Shown here one piece after another: positions 18,101 to 25,330 of a DNA stretch of 64,000 bases (its first letter is position 1; each line of letters begins with the position of its first letter). The stretch lies in contig JBAZVI010000001.1 in NCBI GenBank assembly GCA_041660925.1, positions 372,001 to 436,000 on the forward strand, in the 5' to 3' direction. The translations under genes were made by a program, and so were the position numbers. A model generated the notes under the pieces. That model was not told where the DNA came from. It saw nothing but the letters and a program-made list of their open reading frames with translations, and made no database searches. Source of the stretch: Elusimicrobiota bacterium (lineage in GTDB: Bacteria > Elusimicrobiota > Elusimicrobia > UBA1565).

Positions 18101-18225
18101 TCATTGACGTCCATGAAGCGTCCCTGCATGTCCGCGACCAGGACGGCGTCGCCGATCCCGTTGAAAAGGTCTTCATAACGGTGTTCGAGAGGAGAATCGC
18201 CCGGGACGCTTCTGGACATGGTCAT
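15169..18225 (-). CDS. Multi-PAS hybrid sensor histidine kinase
   Basis: A 1018-residue soluble kinase. Five PAS domains (about 16-124, 138-254, 266-380, 392-506, 520-640), most ending in the PAC-type DITE/DVTE motif, precede HisKA with H664 (GIAHDFNNML), HATPase_c (N-box LILNAVQAS, DAGTGIP, GRGLGLSMV) and a C-terminal receiver with phospho-acceptor D948 and the SKP lysine near 999. There is no membrane segment, so it senses cytoplasmic redox state, small molecules or light through the PAS array. Several PAS domains keep the W-x-V/HPEDR pattern of PAS fold 3. ATG 18225 has GGAGGG upstream; a second ATG lies two codons later. No partner regulator is adjacent. Confidence 0.93.
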   Translation of the reverse strand: MTMSRSVPGDSPLEHRYEDLFNGIGDAVLVADMQGRFMDVNETACSSLGYSREELLRLSIADIDAPEAARLVEERMRELRETGKGFFESVHRRKDGVCFPVEIHCRLTEFEGRPAVLAIARDISKRKKVEDALSESETRLVLAAEGTGMGIWQWDIPRDRRAFDEQVCRLLGIDHSSFAGTAEEFFRALHPEDRPKVQAALKRTVESGAPYEVQYRAVWSDGTTHHVMARGTLTHDEKGQPLRLLGLAWDVTERVLASEALRRAKEYAEQLVETANAMVVGLDVEGNIMMFNEAAERITGYKREELSGRNWFEVLVPRERYPEVWTVFEKLPTGKLPENFENPILTKAGRERIISWRNGILREGDRILGSVSYGIDITEQRAAMLALSRSERVLSATQRVAHIGSWEYDVVGKSSILSKEMYRLLGLDPSAPAPSREEQLGFVHPEDRPRLAEARRRAAEEGRDYEEQVRLLRPSGETGWLRTTGHAEKGPDGRVVRVYGTAQDVTAQVLVQESLRSSEARYRKLAEALSDYAYSCLSRENGPYRIDWVGGSFQRVAERPESELLRQGCWLPWVHPDDRARVAAVLARLRVGETADCEYRLLRADGAERLLHDRMLCVAESGDETALRLYGAVRDVTETRKLEKEVLGLQKIESLGTLAGGIAHDFNNMLTGIMGNIAFAMAELPKGEIREMLAEAESSARSAQSLTQQLLTFARGGKPVRKPFALKPMLIEAANFAVRGSNCVCSYELAPEVWAVDGDQGQLRQAVHNLILNAVQASPRGGEIVVSAGNAEIGGSSGLPLEAGRYVRVKVRDAGTGIPPEHLERIFDPYFSTKEQGRGLGLSMVISVVRNHGGHVSVASQLGSGTEFTLHLPAAAAPLDEEGSAAELPRGYGRVLVMEDDLAVGRVASRMLIRLGYEPALSLHGEEALAALETARATNRPFRAVVMDLVIPGKMGGKEAIARLRAVDRDIKVVVASGYSGDAVLADYKDYGFDAALSKPFKIETLAAILQKLLGPLG

Positions 18226-18273
18226 CTCGAATCCCTCCGACCGACGCCGTACGGCGCGAACCGCTATTTTACG

Positions 18274-18301
18274 ATTATATTGTTTATCCGGGTCAGGGCA
18301 A
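18274..18301 (-). promoter_or_regulatory. Sigma-70-like promoter of the PAS kinase
   Basis: On the minus strand TTGCCC, a 16-nt spacer and a perfect TATAAT lie 48 nt before ATG 18225, in a locally AT-rich island. The leader is long enough for the GGAGGG ribosome site, unlike most first genes in the window. Confidence 0.7.
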
Positions 18302-18322
18302 TAGCCGCCCGTCCCCTTTTCC

Positions 18323-18328
18323 TATAAT
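18323..18328 (+). promoter_or_regulatory. -10 element TATAAT, leaderless start
   Basis: TATAAT ends 6 nt before GTG 18335 of the M23 peptidase. No matching -35 is evident. Confidence 0.6.
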
Positions 18329-18334
18329 CTCCCC

Positions 18335-19072
18335 GTGCCCCGCTCCCTGCGCGCAGCGCTCCTCCTGCTTTGCCTCCTCCCCTTCTTCGGCGCGGGCGGC
18401 GCTCACGGAAAAGAGTCCGCAGGGACGGCGCGAAAGGAGAACGACTCGCGCGCGGTCCCTGCCGCGGGCCCTAGCGCCGCAGGGACGGCGCGAAAGGAGA
18501 ACGACTCGCGCGCCGAATTCGCCCGATACAAAAAGCGCGCCAAGGAGCTCAGCGCCTGGCACGAGAAGGAGCCGCTCGACGAGAAGCCGGTCATGGAGCT
18601 CCTCAAGGCCGACGGGCTCTTCGAGACCTCGCTGGGCGCCCGGGGATTCCGCCCCTTCAAGGTCCGCGTCTACAACGGGCTCTTCCGCTGGCCCCTGCAC
18701 GCGGGCATCGTGAGCTCCGAGTACGGCCGGCGCTGGAAGAAGCGCCACGAGGGCATCGACCTCGCGGCCGACGAAGGAGTCCCGGTCTGCGCGGCCGCGG
18801 GCGGGACGGTGCTCTACGCCGGCGACGGCCTGCGCGGCTACGGCAACGTCGTCATCCTGCGCCACGACCAGCGGACGACGACGCTCTACGCCCACAACCG
18901 CCGCCTGCTCGTGGCCAAAGGACAGCAGGTGGCCGCCGGCGAGCCGATCGCCGAGCTGGGCTCGACGGGCCATTCGACCGGCCCGCACGTCCACTTCGAG
19001 TTCCGCGTGAAGGGAAAGGCGGTGAACCCGCGCGCGAAGCTCATCCCCAACCGCTACTGGAACCGCGGATGA
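18335..19072 (+). CDS. M23-family peptidase (LytM/peptidoglycan endopeptidase)
   Basis: A 245-residue exported protein from GTG 18335 with signal peptide (LRAALLLLCLLPFFGAGGAHG). Residues about 25-60 hold two in-frame copies of the interspersed peptide repeat AGTARKENDSRA, exactly 60 nt apart. The C-terminal M23 domain has the zinc ligands in HEGIDLAADEG (near residue 140) and HSTGPHVHFEFRV (near 219), both intact, so it is probably an active cell-wall endopeptidase. It overlaps the Nudix gene by 4 nt (ATGA). The repeated linker is an insertion that family members lack. Confidence 0.92.
   Translation: MPRSLRAALLLLCLLPFFGAGGAHGKESAGTARKENDSRAVPAAGPSAAGTARKENDSRAEFARYKKRAKELSAWHEKEPLDEKPVMELLKADGLFETSLGARGFRPFKVRVYNGLFRWPLHAGIVSSEYGRRWKKRHEGIDLAADEGVPVCAAAGGTVLYAGDGLRGYGNVVILRHDQRTTTLYAHNRRLLVAKGQQVAAGEPIAELGSTGHSTGPHVHFEFRVKGKAVNPRAKLIPNRYWNRG
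18417..18453 (+). repeat. In-frame ARKENDxRA repeat, copy 1
   Basis: 37 nt identical to copy 2 at 18477. GGCGCG and CGCGCG arms flank the loop AAAGGAGAACGACT. It encodes SAGTARKENDSRA within the M23 peptidase. Confidence 0.85.
18477..18513 (+). repeat. In-frame ARKENDxRA repeat, copy 2
   Basis: Identical to copy 1 and 60 nt downstream, in the same reading frame. Here the palindromic arms are complete (GGCGCG and CGCGCC). Confidence 0.85.
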
Positions 19073-19563
19073 GCGGGTTCAAGAGCGCGGTCGCGCTCGT
19101 CCTGGCGCCCGGCCCCCGCGGCCGGGAGGTGCTGCTCATCCACCGCGCCGAGGACCCCCGCGACCCCTGGTCCGGCCACATGGCCCTCCCGGGCGGGCAC
19201 CGCGAGGACGGGGACCGAGACCTGCTCGACACCGCCGTGCGCGAGACCTTCGAGGAGACGGGCGTGCGCCTGCGGCGCTCCGACTGCGTCGAGGCGCTCG
19301 ACGACCTCCGGCCCCGCGCGCGCAGCATCCCGAAGGTGCTCATCCGGCCCCATGTCTTCCTGCTCGAACGCAAGCCGCCGGTGCGCGCGAGCTGCGAGGT
19401 GGCGGGCATCCTCTGGGCCCCGCTCGCGCGCCTGGAGGGCTCGCGCTGCCGCGTCCGCGTCCCCGACCGCAAGATCCACGTGGACGCGTTCATGCTCGGG
19501 CCCCATATCGTCTGGGGCATCACCTACCGCATCCTCTGCACGTTCCTGGCGAAGACCCGGTAA
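19069..19563 (+). CDS. Nudix hydrolase (CoA pyrophosphatase-like)
   Basis: A 164-residue protein with a full Nudix box: GGHREDGDRDLLDTAVRETF continuing EETG, matching Gx5Ex7REUxEExGU, with the metal-binding glutamates present. The lead-in LLIHRAEDPRDPWSGHMALPGG is typical of the NudL/YeaB coenzyme A diphosphatase group, which hydrolyses CoA or nucleoside diphosphate derivatives. ATG 19069 overlaps the M23 stop codon (ATGA), so the two are co-translated, although a functional link between wall hydrolase and Nudix enzyme is not obvious. A terminator follows within 10 nt. Confidence 0.9.
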   Translation: MSGFKSAVALVLAPGPRGREVLLIHRAEDPRDPWSGHMALPGGHREDGDRDLLDTAVRETFEETGVRLRRSDCVEALDDLRPRARSIPKVLIRPHVFLLERKPPVRASCEVAGILWAPLARLEGSRCRVRVPDRKIHVDAFMLGPHIVWGITYRILCTFLAKTR

Positions 19564-19569
19564 GCAGCA

Positions 19570-19596
19570 GAAAACCCGCCGGAGGGCGGGTTTTCC
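19570..19596. terminator. Bidirectional terminator
   Basis: AAAACCCGCC, loop GGAG, GGCGGGTTTT between convergent genes ending at 19563 and 19621. A and T tracts on both sides allow termination in both directions. Confidence 0.9.
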
Positions 19597-19620
19597 GAGG
19601 ACGTGATCTGACGGGAGATC

Positions 19621-20238
19621 TCAGCGCGCGATAGGACTCCCTGCGGGGACCGGCGCTGAGATCTTCTGGTAGAGGAACTCGCGCGTCTTCGCGGGCTTCG
19701 CGCAGAGCGCTCCGGAACCCATGAGGAAGCCGCGGACCTCGAGCGGCCCGGGCTTCATGTTCCCTCCGAGGTCGATGCGGTAGTAGACCGCGGCGAAGGC
19801 CCGGCTCAGCGCCCCGCAGGTCCCGGCCCCGGTCCGGCCGTCGTCCCACAGGTTCGCGACCGGCGCCCAGCCGTCGTTCTCGCGCAGGGCACCGCTGACG
19901 TGGAGGCTCCCTTCGGCGAAGTCGCTCTCGACGAGCGCGGAGCTCCGCCAGCCGAGCGGGTGAGAGTCGGCCGCCGTGCGGTGCCCGAGACGGCGGAGGC
20001 AGAAGCGCTTCGGCAGGCCGAGCGCGTCCGCGTCCGCGTCCGCGGAGCGCTCCCAGCAGGCGTCCACCTTGAGCCAGCTGTCATGGAAGGGGAGCTCTCC
20101 GACCGAGGAGACGACCGGCGTCGCGCGGCGCGCGTCCCGCAGGAGCGTCGCGGCGCCCGCGGCCCCCTCGCCGAGGGTCGCCTGGGCGGCGGCGCATGAA
20201 GGGAGGAGCAGCACGGAGAAGAGCGAGAGGCGTTTCAT
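19621..20238 (-). CDS. Exported protein of unknown function
   Basis: A 205-residue protein with signal sequence MKRLSLFSVLLLPSCAAAQ, which could be cut after AAA or, less likely, lipidated at LPSC. The mature part contains six or so cysteines (DACWERS, RFCLRRLG, GTCGALSR, ALCAKPAK), suggesting disulphides, and a beta-rich body (FAAVYYRIDLGGNMKPGPLEVRGFLMGSG). No family is recognised. ATG 20238 lies 6 nt after a TAGAAT hexamer, which supports this start. It is a single gene, convergent with the Nudix gene. Confidence 0.65.
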   Translation of the reverse strand: MKRLSLFSVLLLPSCAAAQATLGEGAAGAATLLRDARRATPVVSSVGELPFHDSWLKVDACWERSADADADALGLPKRFCLRRLGHRTAADSHPLGWRSSALVESDFAEGSLHVSGALRENDGWAPVANLWDDGRTGAGTCGALSRAFAAVYYRIDLGGNMKPGPLEVRGFLMGSGALCAKPAKTREFLYQKISAPVPAGSPIAR

Positions 20239-20244
20239 GCCATG

Positions 20245-20250
20245 ATTCTA
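20245..20250 (-). promoter_or_regulatory. -10-like TAGAAT, leaderless start
   Basis: On the minus strand TAGAAT ends 6 nt before ATG 20238. Confidence 0.5.
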
Positions 20251-20358
20251 CTCCCGAACGGCTCTCCGCCCATCCGCCTTTAGACCCCCTCCGGACGATT
20301 CTTCCGGCCCCCCCATTAAGAGATAGAAGGTCCTATGGTTTTAAGACGGCCCCTTAGA

Positions 20359-20364
20359 TATACT
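20359..20364 (+). promoter_or_regulatory. -10-like TATACT upstream of allH
   Basis: TATACT lies 39 nt before ATG 20404 in an AT-richer patch (TTAGATATACT). TGGTTT, 17 nt further upstream, is a weak -35 candidate. It would drive the allH-fdrA-ylbE-cyclase operon. Confidence 0.4.
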
Positions 20365-20403
20365 ACGCGAGTCGTCCGGGCGGCCCCTCCGCCTCGCCGA
20401 GAC

Positions 20404-21237
20404 ATGTCGACGCCTATCCTCGTCGGTGACTGCGTACACCCCGGGCGTTATGCCCTGCACTCGCGCTTCGCCCGCGCGGTCAACTTCTCCTCCCACGGAC
20501 GCCTCGTCTCACTCGTCACCCCGGCGGTGGGGCCGGGACCGCTCAACATCGTGCTCGCCCGCCTCCCCGAGGCCGCGCACCGCCTCGAGGTCGACGCGCA
20601 CTCCGTGAGCGTCGACGGCCGCGCACTGGGCGCATCGGCGCGCTACGACTCCACCCTTCCGAAGCACCGTCCGGACCCGGCCGTCCTGCGCCGCAACCTC
20701 CGTGCCTGCGAGCTCCACGTGCGGCGCAACGCGCCGGAGATCGGCCTCGCGGGGCTCCTCTCCGAGGACCCGAGCGCGGAACCCCTGCGCCCCTTCGAGC
20801 GCGCCCTCATCGAGCGCGGCCGCATGGGTGCCGTGCTCCTCGCCTCCGGGGACTGGGCCGCGGGCGCCCGCACCCTGCGCGGGCTCGGGGTCGGGCTGAC
20901 CCCCTCGGGCGACGACTTCCTCGCCGGCTGGATGCTCGGCCTGCACCTGCTCAAGAACCTCCGGCTGCGCCCGACGCGCGAGCTGCGCGCGCTGCGCACG
21001 GCCGCGCGCGGCCGCGGCCTGCTCTCGGGCGCTCTCCTCGGCTGCGCCGCGCGCGGCCGCTTCTTCGAGCCCGCCCGGACGCTGGTGCGCACCCTCCTCG
21101 CGGGCACCCCCGCGGGGACGCGCCACGCGACGGGGACCCTTCTCGAGCACGGCGCAAGCTCCGGCGCGGACCTCGCGACCGGCCTGCTCATCTGCATGCG
21201 CGCCCGCATGGGGAAGGACTCCATCCATGCTCGTTAA
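20404..21237 (+). CDS. allH: AllH-like DUF2877 protein
   Basis: A 277-residue protein from ATG 20404 (MSTPILVGDCVHPG). The DUF2877 signature GLGVGLTPSGDDFLAGWMLG is intact. In Escherichia coli AllH (YlbF) works with FdrA/AllF and AllG (YlbE) as oxamate carbamoyltransferase, which splits oxalurate into oxamate and carbamoyl phosphate late in allantoin breakdown. Here the three genes are consecutive and overlapping, in the order allH-fdrA-ylbE. An upstream in-frame ATG at 20335 would add 23 residues but overlaps the likely promoter. No carbamate kinase gene is nearby. Confidence 0.85.
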   Translation: MSTPILVGDCVHPGRYALHSRFARAVNFSSHGRLVSLVTPAVGPGPLNIVLARLPEAAHRLEVDAHSVSVDGRALGASARYDSTLPKHRPDPAVLRRNLRACELHVRRNAPEIGLAGLLSEDPSAEPLRPFERALIERGRMGAVLLASGDWAAGARTLRGLGVGLTPSGDDFLAGWMLGLHLLKNLRLRPTRELRALRTAARGRGLLSGALLGCAARGRFFEPARTLVRTLLAGTPAGTRHATGTLLEHGASSGADLATGLLICMRARMGKDSIHAR

Positions 21238-22930
21238 GGGAAGACTGAAGAAGGGCGAGTACTACGATTCCATCGCGCTCATGATCGTCGGCCGCGAGCT
21301 CTCGAAGGCCCCCGGCGTAGCGGACGCCGCCGTCGTCATGGGGACCAAGGAGAACCTCGCGCTCCTGCGCTCCTCCGGGCTCATGCTCGGCGAGTTCGAG
21401 AAGGCCTCCGAGGCGGACCTCCTCGTCGCCGTGAAGGCCGAGAACGCCGACGCGGCGGACCTCGCCCTCCAAGAGGCCGAGCAGCGCCTCAAGGGTTCGC
21501 GCGGAGGGAAGGGCGGCGGCGAGGACGCCGAGCGCCCCTCCGGGCTCGAGGACGCGCTGAAGGTCCTCCCCGGGGCGAACCTCGCGCTGATCTCCGTCGC
21601 TGGCCGCTACGCCGGGGACGAAGCGATGAAGGCCCTGCGCGCGGGCCTGCACGTCATGCTCTTCTCCGACAACGTCCCGCTCGAGACCGAGGTCGCCCTC
21701 AAGGAGTACGCGCGCGGGAAGGGCCTCCTCGTTATGGGCCCCGACTGCGGGACGGCGATCATCAACGGCGTACCCCTCGCTTTCGCCAACGTCGTGCGCC
21801 GAGGAGACATCGGCCTCGTGGCCGCGGCCGGCACCGGCCTCCAGGAGGTCAGCTCGACGCTCTCGAATCTGGGCGCGGGCGTCTCGCAGGCCCTCGGCAC
21901 CGGCGGCCGCGACGTGAAGAAGGAGGTCGGGGGCCTCATGCTCCTCGAGGGCTTCAAGGCCCTCGCCGCCGACGAGTCCACCCGCGTCATCGTGCTCGTC
22001 TCCAAGCCCCCGCACGAGGACGTCCTGCGCCGCCTCGCCGCCGCGGTGCGCGGCGTCAAGAAGCCGGTCGTCGCCGTCTTCCTCGGCGCCGAGGCGAAGC
22101 TCGTCGAGGGCGCGGGGATGGTCCATGCGGCGACCCTCGAGGAGGCCGCCTTCATGGCCGCCGCCCTCGCGCGCGGGAGCCGGCCGGAGAGCGTGCGCGG
22201 AACGCTCGCCGAGCGGGACAAGGACGTCGCCGTCACGGCCTCCGCCGAGGCCGCGCGCATCCTCAACGCCTCCAAGAGCGCCCGAGCTCCGAGCGCGGAG
22301 CGCCGCGCCCCCCGCTTCGTGCGCGGCCTCTTCAGCGGCGGGACCTTCTGCACCGAAGCGCAGGTCGTCTTCCGCACGCACGGCCTCAGCGTCTTCTCCA
22401 ACGTCCCCCTCGCGCCCAACCCGGCGGTCCAGGACCTTTGGAAGAGCCGCGAGCACTGCCTCCTCGACCTCGGCGACGACGCCTTCACCGTGGGCCGCCC
22501 GCACCCCATGATCGACTTCGGCCTGCGCTGCAAGCGCATCCTCCAGGAAGCCCGCGACCCCGAGACGGCCGTGATCCTCCTCGACGTCGTGCTCGGCTGG
22601 GGCTCGAACCTCGACCCCGCCGGAGAGCTCGTCCCCGTCCTGCGCGAGGCCCGGAAGACCGCGGAGGACGCCCGGCGCCGCCTGCTCGTCGTCTGCTCCG
22701 TGACCGGCACCGAGGGCGACCCGCAGATCCGCAGCAAGGTCGAGAAGCGGCTCAAGGAGGCGGGCGCCCTCGTCCTGCCGACGAACGCCGCGGCCTGCCG
22801 GCTCGCCGCCGGCGTCGCGGCGGCCCTGGCGCCGACGCCCGCGCCGAGCGCTCCGCTCGCACCGGGCCATAGCGGCGCAAGTGCGGCGCGAAAGGAGAAC
22901 GACCCGCGCGCCGACCGGAGGAAGCCATGA
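21227..22930 (+). CDS. fdrA: FdrA (AllF) acyl-CoA synthetase-like protein
   Basis: A 567-residue member of the FdrA family, related to succinyl-CoA synthetase subunits. The N-terminal domain (MLVKGRLKKGEYYDSIALMIVGREL) and the central CoA-binding/ligase region (MGPDCGTAIINGVPLAFANVVRRGDIGLVAAAGTGLQEV, and GGRDVKKEVGG) are typical. In E. coli it is a subunit of oxamate carbamoyltransferase. The start overlaps allH by 11 nt and the end overlaps ylbE by 4. Just before the stop codon an in-frame copy of the ARKENDxRA repeat gives the tail SAARKENDPRADRRKP, which family members lack. Confidence 0.9.
   Translation: MLVKGRLKKGEYYDSIALMIVGRELSKAPGVADAAVVMGTKENLALLRSSGLMLGEFEKASEADLLVAVKAENADAADLALQEAEQRLKGSRGGKGGGEDAERPSGLEDALKVLPGANLALISVAGRYAGDEAMKALRAGLHVMLFSDNVPLETEVALKEYARGKGLLVMGPDCGTAIINGVPLAFANVVRRGDIGLVAAAGTGLQEVSSTLSNLGAGVSQALGTGGRDVKKEVGGLMLLEGFKALAADESTRVIVLVSKPPHEDVLRRLAAAVRGVKKPVVAVFLGAEAKLVEGAGMVHAATLEEAAFMAAALARGSRPESVRGTLAERDKDVAVTASAEAARILNASKSARAPSAERRAPRFVRGLFSGGTFCTEAQVVFRTHGLSVFSNVPLAPNPAVQDLWKSREHCLLDLGDDAFTVGRPHPMIDFGLRCKRILQEARDPETAVILLDVVLGWGSNLDPAGELVPVLREARKTAEDARRRLLVVCSVTGTEGDPQIRSKVEKRLKEAGALVLPTNAAACRLAAGVAAALAPTPAPSAPLAPGHSGASAARKENDPRADRRKP
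22872..22912 (+). repeat. In-frame ARKENDxRA repeat, copy 3
   Basis: GCGGCGCG, AAAGGAGAACGAC, CCGCGCGCC at the 3' end of fdrA, in the same peptide frame as the copies in the M23 peptidase. The loop AAAGGAG lies about 30 nt before the ylbE start and might also affect its initiation. Confidence 0.8.
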
Positions 22931-24369
22931 GCGTGCGCGACCTCTTCGGCAAGGAGCTCAAGGTCGTCAACATCGGTCTCTCCTCGTTCACCGACGCGGT
23001 CGAGGCCGCCGGCGCGAAGGCGGTCCAGGTGGACTGGCGCCCGCCGGTCGCCCTCGAGCCCGGCGTCCGCGCGGCGCTCGCCGGCGGCGCCGCCGAGGTC
23101 GAGAAGGCGAACGCGAAGGCGATGAAGCTCATCCTCTCCGGACGCCCCTTCCTCGTCGGGCTCGAGAAGGCCTCCGAGGCCGTGCCCGGCCTCAAGAAGA
23201 TGATGCTGCTCCACGCCGGCCCTCCCGTGACCTGGGAGCGCATGTGCGGCCCCATGCGCGGCGGCGTCATCGGCGCCGCGCTCTACGAGGGCTGGGCGGG
23301 GACGCCCGAGGAGGCCGAGAAGCTGGCGGCGTCCGGAGCGATCCGCTTCGAGCCCTGCCACGAGCATCAGGCCGTGGGGCCGATGGCGGGCATCGTCTCC
23401 CCCTCGATGCCGGTCTTCGTCGTCAAGAACGAGGAGCACGGGAACCTCGCCTTCTCCACGATGAACGAGGGCCTCGGGAAGGTCCTGCGCTACGGCGCCT
23501 TCGGTCCCGAGATCACCGAGCGCCTGAAGTGGATGGAGAACACGCTCTACCCCGTGCTCAAAAAGGCCCTCGCCAAGCTCGGCCCGGTGGACCTCAAGTC
23601 GCTCATCGCCCAGGCCCTTCACATGGGCGACGAGGTGCACAACCGCAACCGCGCCGCGACCTCGCTGCTCTTCCGCCACCTCGCCCCCGCGGTCATCCGC
23701 ACGGCCGCGCCGGAGGACGGCGCCAAGGCGCTGGAGTTCATCAACGGCAACGACCACTTCTTCCTCAACCTCTCGATGGCGGCCTCGAAGGCCACGCTCG
23801 ACGCCGCGCGCGGCATCGACGCCTCGAGCGTCGTCGTGGCCATGGCCCGCAACGGCACCGACTTCGGCGTCCAACTCGCCGGCACGGGCGGGGAGTGGTT
23901 CACCGGCCCCGCGCCGGTCCCCGACGCGCTCTACTTCCCCGGCTACTCGAAGGACGACGCGAACCCCGACATCGGCGACAGCGCCATCACCGAGACCAAC
24001 GGCCTCGGCGGCTTCGCCATCGCCGCCTCTCCGGCCATCGTGAAGTTCATCGGCGGCAGCGCCTCCGACGCGCTGCGCCACACGCGGCGCATGTACGAGA
24101 TCTGCGCCGCGGAGAACAACGCCTACGGGATACCCGCGCTGGACTTCCGGGGCACCCCGACCGGCATCGACGTGCGCAAGGTCGTGGAGAAGGGCGTGTT
24201 CCCCGTCATCGACACCGGCGTCGCGCACAAGAAGCCGGGCGTCGGGCAGGTGGGCGCCGGCATCCTGAGCGCCCCCGCCGAACCCTTTCAGAAGGCCGCC
24301 GCCGGGCTCGCCCGTCGGCTGACGCCGAAGAAAGCGAGGGCCGTGAAGACCCGCTCGGAGGACAAATGA
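22927..24369 (+). CDS. ylbE: YlbE/AllG-like DUF1116 protein
   Basis: A 480-residue DUF1116 protein. Family hallmarks include VNIGLSSFTDAVEAAGAKAVQVDWRPP near the N-terminus, LLHAGPPVTWERMCGPMRGGVIGA, and CHEHQAVGPMAGI with conserved Cys and His. It is the likely catalytic partner of FdrA and AllH in carbamoyl transfer. The C-terminal 30 residues (ARRLTPKKARAVKTRSEDK) are basic and extra. The start overlaps fdrA by 4 nt (ATGA) and the end overlaps the cyclase gene by 4 nt, so all four genes form one translationally coupled operon. Confidence 0.88.
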   Translation: MSVRDLFGKELKVVNIGLSSFTDAVEAAGAKAVQVDWRPPVALEPGVRAALAGGAAEVEKANAKAMKLILSGRPFLVGLEKASEAVPGLKKMMLLHAGPPVTWERMCGPMRGGVIGAALYEGWAGTPEEAEKLAASGAIRFEPCHEHQAVGPMAGIVSPSMPVFVVKNEEHGNLAFSTMNEGLGKVLRYGAFGPEITERLKWMENTLYPVLKKALAKLGPVDLKSLIAQALHMGDEVHNRNRAATSLLFRHLAPAVIRTAAPEDGAKALEFINGNDHFFLNLSMAASKATLDAARGIDASSVVVAMARNGTDFGVQLAGTGGEWFTGPAPVPDALYFPGYSKDDANPDIGDSAITETNGLGGFAIAASPAIVKFIGGSASDALRHTRRMYEICAAENNAYGIPALDFRGTPTGIDVRKVVEKGVFPVIDTGVAHKKPGVGQVGAGILSAPAEPFQKAAAGLARRLTPKKARAVKTRSEDK

Positions 24370-25190
24370 AGACCGACAAGAAGACCGCCGACTTCCTCAA
24401 GTACATGAACGGACTCAAGATGTACGACCTCACCCAGCGCCTGAGCATCCACACGCCCCCGTGGCCGAGCTACATCCCCCTCTCGCTGCAGTACTTCAAG
24501 CGCATCGCCGGCGCGCACATGGGCCAGGGCGCCAACGGCCAGGTCATGACCACGAGCAACCACGTGGGCACCCACATGGACGGCGAGATCCATTTCCACG
24601 CCAGCGGCCGCTCCATCGGGCAGGTCCCCATGAAGGAATGGGTAGGGCCCGGCGTCGTCGTGGACATCTCGAAGGAGGTCGACGACTACGACCTCTACTC
24701 CCCGGAGATGCTGATGAGCAAGGTCGAGATCAAGAAGGGCGACGTGCTCGTCATCAACACCGGCTACCACCGCTACGCCTGGGACCAGCCGAAGTCCGAC
24801 GAGGTCCGCTACTTCGTCAAGCACCCCGGCCCCGGCCCGAGGTTCCACGAGTGGTGCCTCGACATGAAGTTCAAGTGGATCGGCGTCGACTGCGGCAGCG
24901 CCGACCACCCGATGAACACCATCATCCGCAACTGGCATCCCAAGCTCTTCCTCGAGGCCGAGGCGAAGCTCAAGGACCGCTACGGCGCCTCCTGGGACGA
25001 GTACTTCCCCCCGGAGACCTACTACCAGGTCATGCACCTGAAGCTCTTCCCGAAGAAGATCGTCCACGCCGAGAACATGGGCGGCGAGATCGACAAGCTC
25101 AACAACAAGCGCTGCTACATCGGCTGCTTCCCGCTCAAGGGCATCGAGCTGGAGAGCGCCATGTGCCGCATGGTGGCTTGGGCCCCTTAA
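24366..25190 (+). CDS. Cyclase-family (kynurenine-formamidase-like) metal hydrolase
   Basis: A 274-residue PF04199-type cyclase. The metal motif SNHVGTHMDGEIHFH (HxGTHxDxxxH) is complete near residue 66, and VDCGSADHPMN carries the later conserved Asp and His. The family hydrolyses cyclic amides, isatin or N-formylkynurenine. In this operon it could open a cyclic imide or heterocycle upstream of carbamoyl transfer by AllH-FdrA-YlbE. At 274 residues it is longer than kynurenine formamidase (about 210), with extra loops in the second half. Substrate inferred only from context. Confidence 0.85.
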   Translation: MKTDKKTADFLKYMNGLKMYDLTQRLSIHTPPWPSYIPLSLQYFKRIAGAHMGQGANGQVMTTSNHVGTHMDGEIHFHASGRSIGQVPMKEWVGPGVVVDISKEVDDYDLYSPEMLMSKVEIKKGDVLVINTGYHRYAWDQPKSDEVRYFVKHPGPGPRFHEWCLDMKFKWIGVDCGSADHPMNTIIRNWHPKLFLEAEAKLKDRYGASWDEYFPPETYYQVMHLKLFPKKIVHAENMGGEIDKLNNKRCYIGCFPLKGIELESAMCRMVAWAP

Positions 25191-25199
25191 GACCGTTCA

Positions 25200-25250
25200 G
25201 AATACCCTTCCCCATTGCCCCTCCTTCGGGAGGGGGCAGGGGGAGGGAGA
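25200..25250 (+). repeat. G-rich palindromic repeat, tandem copy 1
   Basis: GAATAC, then CCCCTCC, loop TTCG, GGAGGGGGCAGGGGGAGGG. Nearly identical to the copy at 25273. It forms a hairpin with a UUCG tetraloop and fills the gap after the cyclase gene. Confidence 0.8.
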
Positions 25251-25272
25251 GTCGTCGTCTCGGAGCACGTCG

Positions 25273-25325
25273 GAATACCGTTCCCTAACTCCCCCTCCTT
25301 CGGGAGGGGGCCAGGGGGAGGGAGC
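25273..25325 (+). repeat. G-rich palindromic repeat, tandem copy 2
   Basis: CCCCCTCC, TTCG, GGAGGGGG is a perfect 8-bp stem. The following GGGGGAGGGAG ends 6 nt before ATG 25331 and supplies the ribosome-binding site of the flavin-subunit gene, so the repeat could govern its translation. Confidence 0.8.
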
Positions 25326-25330
25326 ACTCT

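Noticed and set aside
18417..18513. CRISPR array
   Set aside because: Only two direct repeats 60 nt apart occur, inside a protein gene and in frame, with no cas genes; they are the ARKENDxRA insertion.
21188..24228. Long minus-strand open frames opposite the fdrA/ylbE genes
   Set aside because: They are mirror frames of strongly recognised plus-strand genes; their translations are Arg/Glu/Gly-rich without any domain. The same holds for long frames opposite the molybdenum subunit, the beta-helix fusion and the PAS kinase.
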